64,000 bases of DNA, taken from Methylosinus sp. Sm6 (GTDB lineage Bacteria; Pseudomonadota; Alphaproteobacteria; Rhizobiales; Beijerinckiaceae). The notes beneath the pieces are model-generated. The model was not told where the DNA came from, ran no database searches, and worked only from the letters and a program-made list of their open reading frames with translations. Location of the stretch: the NCBI RefSeq assembly GCF_019802345.1, contig NZ_JAINDZ010000006.1, forward strand, positions 62,001 to 126,000, in the 5' to 3' direction. The first letter of the stretch is position 1. Every line of letters starts with the position of its first letter. Of this stretch, positions 9,590-21,623 are shown piece by piece. The position numbers and the translations under genes were made by a program.

Positions 9590-10702
9590 ATGAAGCTCGC
9601 ATCCTATAATCTCGAAAATCTTTTCCTGCGCGCCCGCGCCATGAATGGCGAGGCCTATACGGATGGCAAGAAGGCGCTCGAGGCGCATGCCGAGCTCGGC
9701 GTCATCCTCGCCAAGCCGACCTATACCGGCGCCGACAAGGCCAAGATCATCCGCCTGCTCGAGACCTTGCGGCTCGACAAAGCCGACGATCCCGGTCCCA
9801 ACGGCTTCGCCGTTCTGCGCCAGAATCGCGGGCGTCTCCTGAAGCGCTCGCGCGACGGCGTCGAGATCGTGGCGGAGGGGCGCGCGGACTGGATCGGCTG
9901 GGTCGAGCTGAAGCGCGAGGAAGTGAATGAGGAGGCGACGCGCAACACGGCGCGCGTCATCAATGACGTCGGCGCCGATGTGCTCGGCGTCATCGAGGCC
10001 GAGAGCCGGCCGGCGCTGGTTCGCTTCAACGAAAATCTCATCGGCGCGATGGGCGGCGTTCCCTACGCCCATGCGCTGCTGATCGACGGCAATGACGACC
10101 GCGGCATCGATGTCGGCCTCTATGCGCGCGAAGCCTATGAGGTCGAGGCGATTCGCACCCATGTGGACGATAGCGACGCGCAGGGGCGCATCTTCAGCCG
10201 CGACTGCGCGCATTATGAGGTCCGCACGCCGCAAGGCAATGCGCTGCATGTGCTGGTCAATCATTTCAAGAGCAAGGGATTCGGCTCGCAGACGACGTCC
10301 AATCTACGGCGGCAGCGGCAGGCGGCGCGGGTGAAGCAGATCTACGCGCGTCTTCGCGAAAGCGAGACCTATGTCGCCGTGATCGGCGATCTCAACGACA
10401 CGCCCGACAGCGCGCCGCTCGTGCCGCTGCTGCGCCAGACCGATCTGAAGGACATCAGCGAGCACGCGAGCTTCGACGACGGCGGCCGGCCCGGCACGTT
10501 CGCCAATGGGACCGCCGCCAATAAGATCGACTATATTCTGCTCTCGCCGGCGCTCTTCGACGCCGCGCGCGCGGGCGGCATCTTTCGACTCGGGGTGTGG
10601 GGCGGCCGCAATGGAACGCTGTTCCCGCATTATCCGGAGATCACGAGAGCCGTCGAGGCCGCCTCCGACCATGCGGCGATTTGGGCCGACATCGACATCT
10701 GA
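9590..10702 (+). CDS. Endonuclease/exonuclease/phosphatase family protein
   Basis: The 370-residue protein has the EEP fold of DNase I-like enzymes. Motifs in order are the start ASYNLENLF (metal-binding region), DVLGVIEAES (catalytic Glu), VNHFKSK, VIGDLNDTPDS (catalytic Asp and Asn) and the terminal SDHAAIWADI (catalytic His). Family members hydrolyse phosphodiester or phosphomonoester bonds in nucleic acids or lipids; this substrate is unknown. There is no signal peptide, so it is probably cytoplasmic. An AAGGA element lies just before the ATG. Confidence 0.85.
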   Translation: MKLASYNLENLFLRARAMNGEAYTDGKKALEAHAELGVILAKPTYTGADKAKIIRLLETLRLDKADDPGPNGFAVLRQNRGRLLKRSRDGVEIVAEGRADWIGWVELKREEVNEEATRNTARVINDVGADVLGVIEAESRPALVRFNENLIGAMGGVPYAHALLIDGNDDRGIDVGLYAREAYEVEAIRTHVDDSDAQGRIFSRDCAHYEVRTPQGNALHVLVNHFKSKGFGSQTTSNLRRQRQAARVKQIYARLRESETYVAVIGDLNDTPDSAPLVPLLRQTDLKDISEHASFDDGGRPGTFANGTAANKIDYILLSPALFDAARAGGIFRLGVWGGRNGTLFPHYPEITRAVEAASDHAAIWADIDI

Positions 10703-11011
10703 TCTCGTCCCGCTCGGCTCGTGGTCCGCTTCATCGAAACTGATGGGCCTCGAGGGCGAGCCCGAAGGCTCGCGGTCCAGGGGCCGCGCTCGGAGCGCGA
10801 GCCTTCAGGCTCGCTATTTCAGCCCATCGAATCGACTGAATCACGCCACCGGTCCCGGGCGCGCCCCTGCTTTTCCCGATAAAATCAGGAATATTCGGCA
10901 ATCGCAACAGGCGGATCGGGAGATTTTCCGTAGCCCGCAGGCGAAACACCGTGTCATCGTCGGGATGAACCGCCATCGACATCGCGTCGTCGAGGGCGAC
11001 GGGGTGAAGCC
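10703..11011. other. Gene-free region with paired-hairpin repeat
   Basis: No convincing gene occurs in these 309 bases. The first part is a family C repeat (10742-10829). The rest, up to the kinase start at 11012, is presumed to hold that gene's promoter, though I see no clear -35/-10 pair. Confidence 0.6.
10742..10829. repeat. Family C paired-hairpin repeat nested in a longer inverted repeat
   Basis: Two hairpins, GCGAGCCCGAAGGCTCGC (10756-10773) and GCGAGCCTTCAGGCTCGC (10797-10814), stand in tandem. They are enclosed by an outer inverted repeat, GATGGGC (10743) and GCCCATC (10823). The pair recurs between the cytochrome genes at 61610-61667, which gives it the look of a BIME-type mosaic element. 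Confidence 0.75.
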
Positions 11012-12430
11012 ATGCGCGCGCGATCTCTCAAATCTGGACTGAGCCGGCTCGTCGGCGTCGTCCTGGTCATGACCTTTCTCGTCAATGTCGCTGTGCTGGT
11101 CTTGCATGCGGGGCCGCGCATCCGCGCGGAGGACGAGACGACGGTGCGGCTCACGCATGAGCTGCTGGCGACGGCGCTGGCGAGCCTGCAGGAAACCGCC
11201 GATCCGGCGCCCGCCCTGCGGCGTTTCTACGAGAGCCTCGGCGCGCTCCGCCACGTCGACATCAAGATCGTCAAGAACGAGGATGCGGCTTCGCTCGCCC
11301 GCTTGCGGCCGAAGGCGCGAGCGGAGAGCGGCGTGCCGGACTGGTTCGTCGCTCTGGTCGATGCGCCCACCAGAGTCTCGATCCTGCGGCTCGGCATGTT
11401 GCCGAGCGCTCTCATGCGCGGCGCCGACGACGGCCGCATCGCCATTGTCTCCAATCCGATCGACGAGCTCGCCGAGATCTGGGCGGATGTGTCCTGGCTC
11501 GCTTTCATCAGCCTCTCCGTCACCGTGACCTTTTTCGGCGTCGTTCTCGTCTTCGTTCGTTCGTCGCTGAAGCCCTTCGAGGGAATGCGACGCGCGCTCG
11601 CCGATCTCGAGGCGGGCAAGACCAATGTTCGCGTCGCGCCGCATGGAGCCGAGGAGTTCAGGAGCATTGCCGACGCGCTGAACTCGCTCGCCGCGACGCT
11701 CGATCACGTCAAGGCCGAGAACCGGCGTCTCCTGAATGAGCTCATTCGCGTCCAGGACAAGGAGCGAAAGGAAATCGCGCGCGATCTCCACGACGAGGCG
11801 GGCCCGTGCCTGTTCTCGATCCGCGCCGGCGCCGTGACGCTGCTCGACATCGCCGCCAGCCCCGCGCCGGATATAGCGCGCCTGCGCCGCGCCTGCTTCG
11901 ACGTCGACAAGGCGAGCGAGGCGATCCAGACTCTGGTCCGAAGCCTGCTCGATCGATTGCGGCCGCGCGGCCTGGCCGAGTTCGGGCTCGGCGCCGCCGT
12001 CGAGGATTTGATCGCGTCCTGGCGGGCGAGCCGTCCCGATGTCGTCTGCGAGCTGGTTTCTCCTCACGATCTCTCGTCCTTGGATGAGCCGACCGCCTCG
12101 ACCGCCTATCGCGTCGTGCAGGAGGCCACGACGAATATTTATCGGCACGCGCGGGCGAAATTCGCCGAGATCCGGATCGAGTTCGCCTCGCTGCCGCTTT
12201 TTGCCGACGGCGAGTCGGAACAGGAATGCGCGCCAGGCCTGCAGATCACCGTCGAGGACGACGGCGTCGGGTTGCCGGACCGGCATCGCTTCGGCCATGG
12301 CCTGTCGGGAATGCGCGAGCGCGTGCAGGCGCTCGGCGGGCGGATGGCGATCGAGAATGGGCGGCTCGGTGGAGCGCGGATCTCGGTGGCCTTGCCGATT
12401 CAGGAGCTCGAGGACGAAGACGACGGGTGA
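11012..12430 (+). CDS. MoxY-like sensor histidine kinase
   Basis: The 472-residue inner-membrane kinase has TM1 (about 12-32), a periplasmic domain (33-160) resembling the LapD/MoxY N-terminal sensor, TM2 (162-183), a HAMP linker (about 184-240), a HisKA_3 dimerisation box with phospho-acceptor H260 (ERKEIARDLHDEAG) and an HATPase domain with QEATTNIYRHA and DDGVGLPDRH. This is the NarL-partner class of kinases. MoxY takes part in control of methanol oxidation in Paracoccus; whether this protein does the same is inference. No response regulator gene is adjacent, so it is an orphan kinase in this window. Confidence 0.85.
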   Translation: MRARSLKSGLSRLVGVVLVMTFLVNVAVLVLHAGPRIRAEDETTVRLTHELLATALASLQETADPAPALRRFYESLGALRHVDIKIVKNEDAASLARLRPKARAESGVPDWFVALVDAPTRVSILRLGMLPSALMRGADDGRIAIVSNPIDELAEIWADVSWLAFISLSVTVTFFGVVLVFVRSSLKPFEGMRRALADLEAGKTNVRVAPHGAEEFRSIADALNSLAATLDHVKAENRRLLNELIRVQDKERKEIARDLHDEAGPCLFSIRAGAVTLLDIAASPAPDIARLRRACFDVDKASEAIQTLVRSLLDRLRPRGLAEFGLGAAVEDLIASWRASRPDVVCELVSPHDLSSLDEPTASTAYRVVQEATTNIYRHARAKFAEIRIEFASLPLFADGESEQECAPGLQITVEDDGVGLPDRHRFGHGLSGMRERVQALGGRMAIENGRLGGARISVALPIQELEDEDDG

Positions 12431-12447
12431 AGCGGCGACGCGCTCTC

Positions 12448-12550
12448 GAGCCGTTTCCGATCCGAGTGGATCGGAAACGGCTCCAGTTCATTTGATTTGG
12501 AGCGCATTCCGATCGATCGAACGATGCCGTTCGATCGGAAAGGGCTCTCG
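12448..12550. repeat. Palindromic repeat family A, copy 2
   Basis: The first hairpin (12448-12483) is a perfect 16-base stem starting GAGCCGTTTCCGATCC with loop GAGT. The second (12500-12547) has the stem CGATCGAACG, loop ATGC, CGTTCGATCG, matching the second hairpin at 7336. It lies just after the kinase stop and may also serve as its 3' mRNA structure. Confidence 0.8.
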
Positions 12551-12675
12551 AGCATTAGCGAAATATTCACCACGCCGCATCGGCTGTTTCGTAAACGATA
12601 ACCATAATGAATGCTTCATATTTACATTCGAATTCGTGAGCTTATCCTTGTCTTTGTCAGCATTCACAATAGATG

Positions 12676-12697
12676 GCGCCGATGTTCTGATCGGCGC
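12676..12697 (+). promoter_or_regulatory. Leader hairpin before L,D-transpeptidase gene
   Basis: GCGCCGAT, a 6-base loop, then ATCGGCGC form a perfect 8-base stem ending 20 bases before the ATG at 12718. The preceding 100 bases are AT-rich for this genome and probably contain the promoter. The function of the hairpin is unknown. Confidence 0.4.
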
Positions 12698-12717
12698 GAA
12701 GAGGGTTTACGCGTTCC

Positions 12718-13512
12718 ATGCGTCGAAGAGCCTTTGCCCAAGCCGCGCCCCTCCGCGCTCTCACGACCGCCTTCTGTCTGGCCCTCGCATCCGGCGCCTT
12801 TGCCGAGCCGCGCGTCGTGCCCGGCATCGGCGAGCGCGAGGCCGCGCGCCTGTTCGCGGCCCCGCCGGCGCCTATCGCCGCGCCCGAGCCGGCGCCGGCA
12901 GCGGTCGCCGCCGTCTCTCCCGGCGCCTATGGCGGGGGCTTCATCGAGCTGCTGGTGACCGGCTCCACGCCGAGCCATGCGCGCCGCGCGCCGCAGGCGC
13001 AAGCGCCGGCGCACATGCAGCTCGCGGCCTATGCGCCGCCGCAGCAGGCCAATGTGCAGCGGGAGATCGAGCCGGTCTTCCAGCGCGCCGAGGTCGACTA
13101 TGGCGGCGGCGAGCGGCCGGGGACGATCGTCGTCGATTCGGACAATAAGCTGCTCTACTACGTGCTCGCCCATGGCCGCGCGATGCGCTACGGTATCGGC
13201 GTCGGCCGTCCCGGCTTCACCTGGACCGGGGTCAAGCCGATCACGCGCAAGGCGCAATGGCCCGACTGGACCCCGCCGGCCGAAATGCTCGCGCGCCGCC
13301 CCGATCTGCCGCGTCACATGGCTGGCGGCCCGGCCAATCCGCTCGGGGCGCGCGCGCTCTATCTCGGCGGCTCGCTCTACCGCATCCACGGCACCAATGA
13401 GCCCACCACCATCGGCCAGAACGTCTCCTCCGGCTGCATCCGCATGATGAACGAGGATGTGGTCGACCTCTACGACCGCGTCCATGTCGGCACTCGGGTG
13501 GTGGTTCGTTGA
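12718..13512 (+). CDS. L,D-transpeptidase (YkuD domain)
   Basis: The 264-residue exported protein has a signal peptide (about 1-29, ending SGAFA), an alanine/proline-rich spacer and a C-terminal YkuD catalytic domain (about 137-264). The catalytic signature is HGTNEPTTIG followed by SSGCIRMMNEDV, with the conserved His and the nucleophilic Cys. Enzymes of this family make 3-3 peptidoglycan crosslinks or attach proteins to peptidoglycan in the periplasm. It is the first gene after a repeat and an AT-rich leader. Confidence 0.92.
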   Translation: MRRRAFAQAAPLRALTTAFCLALASGAFAEPRVVPGIGEREAARLFAAPPAPIAAPEPAPAAVAAVSPGAYGGGFIELLVTGSTPSHARRAPQAQAPAHMQLAAYAPPQQANVQREIEPVFQRAEVDYGGGERPGTIVVDSDNKLLYYVLAHGRAMRYGIGVGRPGFTWTGVKPITRKAQWPDWTPPAEMLARRPDLPRHMAGGPANPLGARALYLGGSLYRIHGTNEPTTIGQNVSSGCIRMMNEDVVDLYDRVHVGTRVVVR

Positions 13513-13638
13513 CTCTGTCGCTGCGTCGGGCATGGACGGACGCGGCGACTCCGATATTTTAGAGGTGCCGGCGCCGTTGCAATCGCCTCGGCTTCGCGCG
13601 ATACCCGGCCGAGCCGATGTTCTTCGTGAGGCGCAGTC

Positions 13639-13782
13639 GTGCCCAGCCTGATCCGCTTTCTGGTCATCGTCGCCGTTCTCGCCGGCCTCGCCTATGCGGG
13701 CATGCTGGCGGTCGTCGGCACGGTCACGCCGCAGCCGCGCGAGATGACGCAGACGATCAATCCGCAGCGTCTCAACAAGTGA
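13639..13782 (+). CDS. Small single-pass membrane protein before xerD
   Basis: A 47-codon frame begins with GTG and encodes one strongly hydrophobic segment (about residues 3-29) followed by a short polar tail ending NPQRLNK. It stops 7 bases before the xerD ATG. Its position and size suggest a real small membrane protein co-transcribed with xerD. Function unknown. The ribosome-binding site is weak (GTGAGG). Confidence 0.6.
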   Translation: MPSLIRFLVIVAVLAGLAYAGMLAVVGTVTPQPREMTQTINPQRLNK

Positions 13783-13789
13783 GCGACCC

Positions 13790-14728
13790 ATGGGCGAGGC
13801 GAAGCGCCATCCGCTGATCGGCGCCTATCTCGACATGCTCGCCGCCGAGCGCGGCGCGGCGCGCAACACGCTCGACGCCTATCGGCGCGACCTCGAGGAT
13901 TATCTCGCCCATCTCGCGCGCGCCGGCGCCGAGCCGCTCTCGGTCTCGACCGAGGGGCTGCGCGCCTATCTCGCCGCGTTGGAGACGCGCGGCATGACCG
14001 CCGCGACCAGCGCGCGGCGGCTCTCGGCGCTGCGCCAGTTCCACAAATTCCTCTATGTGGACCGCTATCGCGCCGACGACCCCTCCGCCCCGCTCGAAGG
14101 TCCGCGCCGCCAGCGCAGCGCGCCGGACATTCTCTCCGTCGATGAGGTCGAGCGCCTGCTCGACATGGCGCGGGAGGGGCTCGAAGATGAGAGCCGTCCG
14201 GCCGGCGAGCGCCTGCGCGCGGCGCGGCTCTACGCGCTGCTGGAGACGCTCTACGCCACCGGCCTGCGCGTGTCGGAGCTGGTCTCGCTGCCGGCGGGCG
14301 CGGCGCGCAGCCGCGATGATTTCTTCACCGTGCGCGGCAAGGGCTCCAAGGAGCGGCTCGCGCCGATGACGCCGCGCGCCAAGGCCGCGCTCACGGTGTT
14401 TCGCGCGCTTTTGGCCAAGCACGCGCCGGGGCTCGCCGATTCGCCTTTCCTGTTTCCGTCGGACGCCGCCGAGGGGCATTTGACGCGCCAAGCTTTCGCT
14501 CGCGACCTGAAGACGGCCGCCGCCGCCGCGGGACTTTCCGCGCGCGACATCAGCCCGCATGCGTTGCGCCACGCCTTCGCCAGCCATCTCCTGCAGAACG
14601 GCGCGGATCTGCGCGTCGTGCAGGAATTGCTCGGCCACGCTGATATTTCGACCACGCAGATCTATACGCATGTGCTCGACGAGCGCATCCGCGCCATGGT
14701 GAGGGACCTGCATCCGCTGGGGGATTGA
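13790..14728 (+). CDS. xerD: Tyrosine recombinase XerD
   Basis: The 312-residue recombinase acts with XerC at dif to resolve chromosome dimers. It has an N-terminal SAM-like core-binding domain (about 1-95) and the catalytic domain with Arg in ATGLRVSELVSL, Lys in RGKGSKER, HALRH (His and Arg), the GHADISTTQIYTH box (His) and the nucleophilic Tyr in IYTH. All catalytic residues are present. It is of the XerD rather than integron or phage type, and no attachment site is seen next to it. Confidence 0.93.
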   Translation: MGEAKRHPLIGAYLDMLAAERGAARNTLDAYRRDLEDYLAHLARAGAEPLSVSTEGLRAYLAALETRGMTAATSARRLSALRQFHKFLYVDRYRADDPSAPLEGPRRQRSAPDILSVDEVERLLDMAREGLEDESRPAGERLRAARLYALLETLYATGLRVSELVSLPAGAARSRDDFFTVRGKGSKERLAPMTPRAKAALTVFRALLAKHAPGLADSPFLFPSDAAEGHLTRQAFARDLKTAAAAAGLSARDISPHALRHAFASHLLQNGADLRVVQELLGHADISTTQIYTHVLDERIRAMVRDLHPLGD

Positions 14729-14734
14729 GCGTCG

Positions 14735-15613
14735 CTACCCCCGCCTCTCCACAAAATCCGCGACCGCCTCGATCGTCGGCGCGTCCAAGAGCAGCGGCGC
14801 ATGGCCCTGGCCTTCGACCGTCAGCCGCTCGAGCAGCGGATGGCCCTCGGCCATCGCCTCGAAAGTCTCCTTCGACAGCAGGTCGGAATTGCCGCCGCGG
14901 ATGACGAGCGTCGGGATCGGCGCCATCGCCTGCCACTCCTCCGCAAACAGCAGCGGGCCGCTGTCGGGGCCGATCTCGTCCAGCACATGGGCGAGCTCAG
15001 GGTCGTAGCGCAGCGCCAGCTTTCCGTTCGCTTCGGTGAAAGTCGCGCGGGCGAAGGCCTCCCATTCGTCCTGGCTCAGAGCGGGAAATTGCGGGCCGGC
15101 GACGAGCTTCAGCGAGGCGAGCGCGATGGAGAGCGACGGCACTGTCGGCATGCGGCCGACATAGCTCTTGATGCGGCGCAGGCCGCCCGCGTCGATGATC
15201 GGGCCGATGTCGTTGACGACCGCCGCTCGCAGAATCTCCGGCCGCCGCGCCGCAAAGCGCATGATATGAATGCCGCCGCGCGACGTGCCGACGAAAATCG
15301 CCCGAGTGACGCCCGCCGCTTCGAGCGTCGCCAGAATATCGGCGTCCTCGACATCGAGGCTGTAGCGGCGCCAGTCGGTGTCCCAATCGGACAGGCCGCG
15401 CCCACGATAGTCGAGCGCCAGCACGCGGCGTCCTCGTTGCGCCAGCGCTTCCGCCAGTCGCTCGAAGTCCTCCGCCGAGCGCGTGAGGCCGGGCAGGCAG
15501 ACGACGGGCGTGGCGGCGCCGCTCTGCGCGGGCAGGTAGTCGACATAATGCAGACGCAGACCGTCCGCGGCGGAAACGAAGCGGCTCTCGCGCCGCACGG
15601 CCTGCCGATCCAT
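14735..15613 (-). CDS. Alpha/beta hydrolase
   Basis: The 292-residue enzyme has the alpha/beta hydrolase fold. The nucleophile elbow is GTSRGG (Ser111), an oxyanion region is at CLPGLTRSAEDF (39-50), and the terminal catalytic His is in GQGHAPLLLDAPT. DYRGRGLSDWDTDW resembles esterase and haloperoxidase relatives. Substrate unknown. It converges with xerD (6 bases between the stops) and is divergent from sucD, with a 351-base gap between their starts. Confidence 0.85.
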   Translation of the reverse strand: MDRQAVRRESRFVSAADGLRLHYVDYLPAQSGAATPVVCLPGLTRSAEDFERLAEALAQRGRRVLALDYRGRGLSDWDTDWRRYSLDVEDADILATLEAAGVTRAIFVGTSRGGIHIMRFAARRPEILRAAVVNDIGPIIDAGGLRRIKSYVGRMPTVPSLSIALASLKLVAGPQFPALSQDEWEAFARATFTEANGKLALRYDPELAHVLDEIGPDSGPLLFAEEWQAMAPIPTLVIRGGNSDLLSKETFEAMAEGHPLLERLTVEGQGHAPLLLDAPTIEAVADFVERRG

Positions 15614-15964
15614 GCGCCCTCTCTGTTTCGGTCGGGTTCCGATAAGATATAGGCTCGCAGTGCGCGGCGCGCCCGGCTTTTTCGTGCGTGATGCGTGGGC
15701 CGGCGCCTAGAAATTCTCCTGCCATGGGAAAAGACGGGCATGCTGCCATAATTTCGCGCAGCGGCTGAAGCCGCTTCGACTGCTCGGCGTCTTGATGCGA
15801 GCGACGCGTCTCGATATTTTGCGAGGGTGCGGGCCGAAGCGCAGCCAAGACGCGCCTCCCGGCCTGAAAAATCCGCTGCGACCCCTCCCACAGGAAACTC
15901 GTGGCGGGAGGTCGGCGGTCCGATTCCGGCGGCGAGGCTGCGCCGCGACGCCCCAGGGACCCAA
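15614..15964. other. Divergent intergenic region, hydrolase and sucD
   Basis: No gene can be supported in these 351 bases. A small palindrome, AGCGGC-TGAA-GCCGCT, lies at 15760-15775. Promoters for both divergent genes must lie here, but no clear consensus stands out. The missing sucC would be expected here in the canonical order; no remnant of it is visible. Confidence 0.5.
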
Positions 15965-16849
15965 ATGTCCGTCCTCATCGACACGAACACCAAGGTTATC
16001 TGTCAAGGATTCACCGGCAAGAACGGCACGTTCCATTCGGAGCAGGCCATCCTCTACGGCACGCGCATGGTCGGCGGCGTCTCGCCGGGCAAGGGCGGCT
16101 CGACGCATCTCGACCTTCCCGTCTTCGACACGGTCGCCGAGGCGCGGGAGAGGACCGGCGCCGAGGCCAGCGTCATCTATGTGCCGCCGCCGGGCGCGGC
16201 CGACGCCATTTGCGAGGCGATCGACGCCGAGGTTCCGCTCATCGTCGCCATCACCGAAGGCGTGCCGGTGCACGACATGATCCGCGTCAAGCGCGCTCTG
16301 TCCGGCTCCCGGTCGCGGCTCATCGGGCCGAACTGCCCGGGCGTCGTCACCGCGGGCGAGAGCAAGATCGGCATCATGCCGGGCAATATCTTCAGCAAAG
16401 GCTCGGTCGGCGTCGTCTCCCGCTCCGGCACGCTGACCTATGAGGCCGTGTTCCAGACGACCCGCGAGGGTCTCGGCCAGACCAGCGCGGTCGGCATCGG
16501 CGGCGATCCGGTCAAGGGAACCGACTTCATCGAGGTGCTGGAGTTGTTTCTGGCCGACGACGCCACCAAATCCATCATCATGATCGGCGAAATCGGCGGC
16601 TCGGCGGAGGAGGATGCGGCTCAGTTCCTCATCGACGAGGCCAAGCGCGGCCGCAAGAAGCCGATGGTCGGCTTCATCGCCGGCCGCACGGCTCCGCCCG
16701 GGCGGCGCATGGGTCATGCCGGAGCCATCGTCTCCGGCGGCAAGGGCGACGCCGAGAGCAAGATCGCGGCGATGGAAGCGGCCGGGATCAAGGTATCGCC
16801 TTCGCCTGCGCGCCTCGGCAGGACTCTCGTCGAGGTGCTGAACGGCTGA
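15965..16849 (+). CDS. sucD: Succinate--CoA ligase, alpha subunit
   Basis: The 294-residue subunit binds CoA and carries the phosphorylated His in the reaction succinyl-CoA + Pi + NDP to succinate + CoA + NTP. Motifs are [34 protein letters not shown] and [16 protein letters not shown] (phospho-His). Sequence details such as [11 protein letters not shown] and the lack of MtkB-type variations favour SucD over malate--CoA ligase beta. sucA and sucB follow, but sucC, normally immediately upstream, is absent. The start is chosen at 15965, where an AGGGA element precedes. Confidence 0.94.
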   Translation: MSVLIDTNTKVICQGFTGKNGTFHSEQAILYGTRMVGGVSPGKGGSTHLDLPVFDTVAEARERTGAEASVIYVPPPGAADAICEAIDAEVPLIVAITEGVPVHDMIRVKRALSGSRSRLIGPNCPGVVTAGESKIGIMPGNIFSKGSVGVVSRSGTLTYEAVFQTTREGLGQTSAVGIGGDPVKGTDFIEVLELFLADDATKSIIMIGEIGGSAEEDAAQFLIDEAKRGRKKPMVGFIAGRTAPPGRRMGHAGAIVSGGKGDAESKIAAMEAAGIKVSPSPARLGRTLVEVLNG

Positions 16850-17179
16850 GTGGAACGCGGATCGAAGGCGGCGCGGCCCGCTCCCTCACCCTCCCCCGCT
16901 TCGCGGGCGAGGGAGGCGACCGGCGATTCGTGAACCTTCGATGACGCGCGGTGTGTGCTCCCTCTCCCGCGAAGCGGGGGAGGGCTGGGGAGGGGGCTTC
17001 GGGAGCCCCGCGCTTTTGCTCATGCACGCGATCGAAAGCCGGAGCCCGGCGAATGAACGGAGCCGACGCCGCGAGGCGCCGGCCTCTCGTCGTCTCCGGC
17101 GACGAAGCGAAATCGTAATGAAGCGTAAAAAGGATTTCGCTCTACTTTATACGAGCTCGACGCTCGGGAGATAAAACAA
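16850..17179. other. Intergenic region sucD-sucA
   Basis: This 330-base gap holds a family B repeat (16881-16997) and about 180 bases of sucA upstream sequence, with an AT-richer block (17115-17160) that probably carries a promoter. sucA may therefore have its own transcript besides read-through from sucD. Confidence 0.55.
16881..16997. repeat. Palindromic repeat family B, copy 1
   Basis: Two hairpins related to CCCTCTCCCGC...GCGGGAGAGGG bracket a short spacer. The first is CCTCCCCCGCTTCGCGGGCGAGGGAGG-like (16884-16916) and the second is CCTCTCCCGCGAAGCGGGGGAGG-like (16961-16983). Related copies occur near 25.9, 28.5, 33.7, 41.1 and 59.2 kb. Confidence 0.75.
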
Positions 17180-20197
<3,018 letters not shown>

Positions 20198-20199
20198 AC

Positions 20200-21438
20200 A
20201 TGACGGAAATCCGCGTTCCCACCCTCGGCGAATCGGTCACCGAGGCGACGATCGGCCGCTGGTTCAAGAAGGCGGGCGACGCCGTCGCCGCCGATGAGCC
20301 GCTGGTCGAGCTCGAGACCGACAAGGTGACCCTCGAGGTGAACGCCCCGGCCGCCGGCGTGCTCGCCGAGACGCTGGCCAAGGAAGGCGAGACGGTGACG
20401 CCGGGCGCTCTGCTCGGCCAGATTTCCGACGGCGCCGCCGCCGCTGTCGCGCCGCGTGCGGCGGCGGTCGCGGCGCCGGCGCCCGAGCCCGTCGCGGCCG
20501 CCGCCGGCGTGGCTGTCGCCGAGGCGCCGAGTCGTCCGCCGGCGCCTTCCGCCGCCAAGATCGCCCGCGAGCAGGGCCTCGACCTCTCGGGCGTCATCGG
20601 CTCGGGCAAGCAGGGGCAGGTGTTGAAAGAGGATGTGCTGGCGCTCGCCACCAGGCCGGCGCCGGCTCCCGTCGCGCCGCCGCCCGCCCCGGTTATCGCG
20701 CCGCCGGCGCCGCGCCCCGCCTCCGCCCCCGGCGACGCCGAGCGGGAGGAGCGCGTCCGCATGACGCGCTTGCGCCAGACCATCGCCAAGCGCCTCAAGG
20801 AGGCGCAGGCCAGCGCCGCCATGCTGACCACCTTCAACGAGGTCGACATGTCGGCGGTGATGGCGCTGCGCAACCGCTACAAGGATTTGTTCGAGAAGAA
20901 GCATCATGTGAAGCTCGGCTTCATGGGCTTCTTCGTGAAGGCCTGCTGTAAGGCGCTGGAGGAAATCCCGGCCGTCAACGCCGAGATCGACGGCGCCGAC
21001 GTCATCTACAAGCATTACTGCCACATCGGTGTGGCGGTGGGCACGGAGAAGGGCCTCGTGGTGCCGGTGGTGCGCGACGCCGACCGGCTCAGCGTCGCCG
21101 AGATCGAGAAGGCGATCGGCGAGTTCGGCCGCCGGGCCCGCGAAGGCCGGCTCGACCTCGAGGATCTGACCGGCGGCACCTTCACCATTTCCAATGGCGG
21201 CGTCTATGGCTCGCTGATGTCGACGCCGATCCTCAACGCCCCGCAATCGGGCATTCTCGGCATGCACAAGATCGAGGAGCGGCCGGTGGTCGTCGCCGGC
21301 AAGATCGAGATCCGGCCAATGATGTATCTCGCCCTCTCCTACGACCATCGCATCGTCGATGGGAAGGAGGCGGTGACCTTTCTGGTGAGGGTCAAAGAGC
21401 AGCTCGAGGACCCGGCGCGGCTGGTTATCGACCTCTAG
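20200..21438 (+). CDS. sucB: Dihydrolipoyllysine succinyltransferase (E2)
   Basis: The 412-residue E2 subunit has an N-terminal lipoyl domain with the lipoylated Lys in ETDKVTLEV (about 39-47), an Ala/Pro linker, a peripheral-subunit-binding domain (about 122-158) and the catalytic acyltransferase domain ending in the active-site motif [12 protein letters not shown]. The ATG at 20200 is preferred because GGAG lies five bases upstream; a GTG at 20194 overlapping the sucA stop is the alternative. The TAG stop lies within the start of a family A palindromic repeat. No lpd gene follows. Confidence 0.96.
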   Translation: MTEIRVPTLGESVTEATIGRWFKKAGDAVAADEPLVELETDKVTLEVNAPAAGVLAETLAKEGETVTPGALLGQISDGAAAAVAPRAAAVAAPAPEPVAAAAGVAVAEAPSRPPAPSAAKIAREQGLDLSGVIGSGKQGQVLKEDVLALATRPAPAPVAPPPAPVIAPPAPRPASAPGDAEREERVRMTRLRQTIAKRLKEAQASAAMLTTFNEVDMSAVMALRNRYKDLFEKKHHVKLGFMGFFVKACCKALEEIPAVNAEIDGADVIYKHYCHIGVAVGTEKGLVVPVVRDADRLSVAEIEKAIGEFGRRAREGRLDLEDLTGGTFTISNGGVYGSLMSTPILNAPQSGILGMHKIEERPVVVAGKIEIRPMMYLALSYDHRIVDGKEAVTFLVRVKEQLEDPARLVIDL

Positions 21439-21499
21439 AGCGCTTTCCGCTCGAACGGAATCGTTCGAGCGATCAGAATTCGCTCCAAACGGCTCTAGC
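21435..21499. repeat. Palindromic repeat family A, copy 3 (inverted)
   Basis: This is the second hairpin of family A in reverse orientation: CGCTCGAACG, loop GAAT, CGTTCGAGCG. Relative to copies 1 and 2, an A-T pair in the stem is replaced by a C-G pair on both arms, so pairing is kept. Its CTAG edge contributes the TAG stop of sucB. Confidence 0.8.
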
Positions 21500-21623
21500 G
21501 TTGCCGAAGCGAGAATCCGCGGCGCCGCCCCTAACAATCCGGGGCTACGATGTACAAATATCTCCTGTGCTACGAAGGTAGGCGCCCGTGAGGCGGGTCG
21601 TATCGACCGCCGAGGAGAGTGTC

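Noticed and set aside
10731..10982. Minus-strand frame of 83 codons between the nuclease and kinase genes
   Set aside because: It runs through the paired-hairpin repeat and has no family likeness or ribosome-binding site.
13790..14728. Phage or island integrase
   Set aside because: The protein is a standard XerD in length and motifs, and there is no island or attachment site beside it.
15965..16849. Malate--CoA ligase beta subunit (MtkB) instead of SucD
   Set aside because: Conserved segments and the sucA-sucB context match SucD; MtkB-typical segments are lacking.
21550..21591. 13-codon frame MYKYLLCYEGRRP before the DUF1150 gene, possible leader peptide
   Set aside because: There is no clear ribosome-binding site or attenuator structure; short frames of this size occur by chance.
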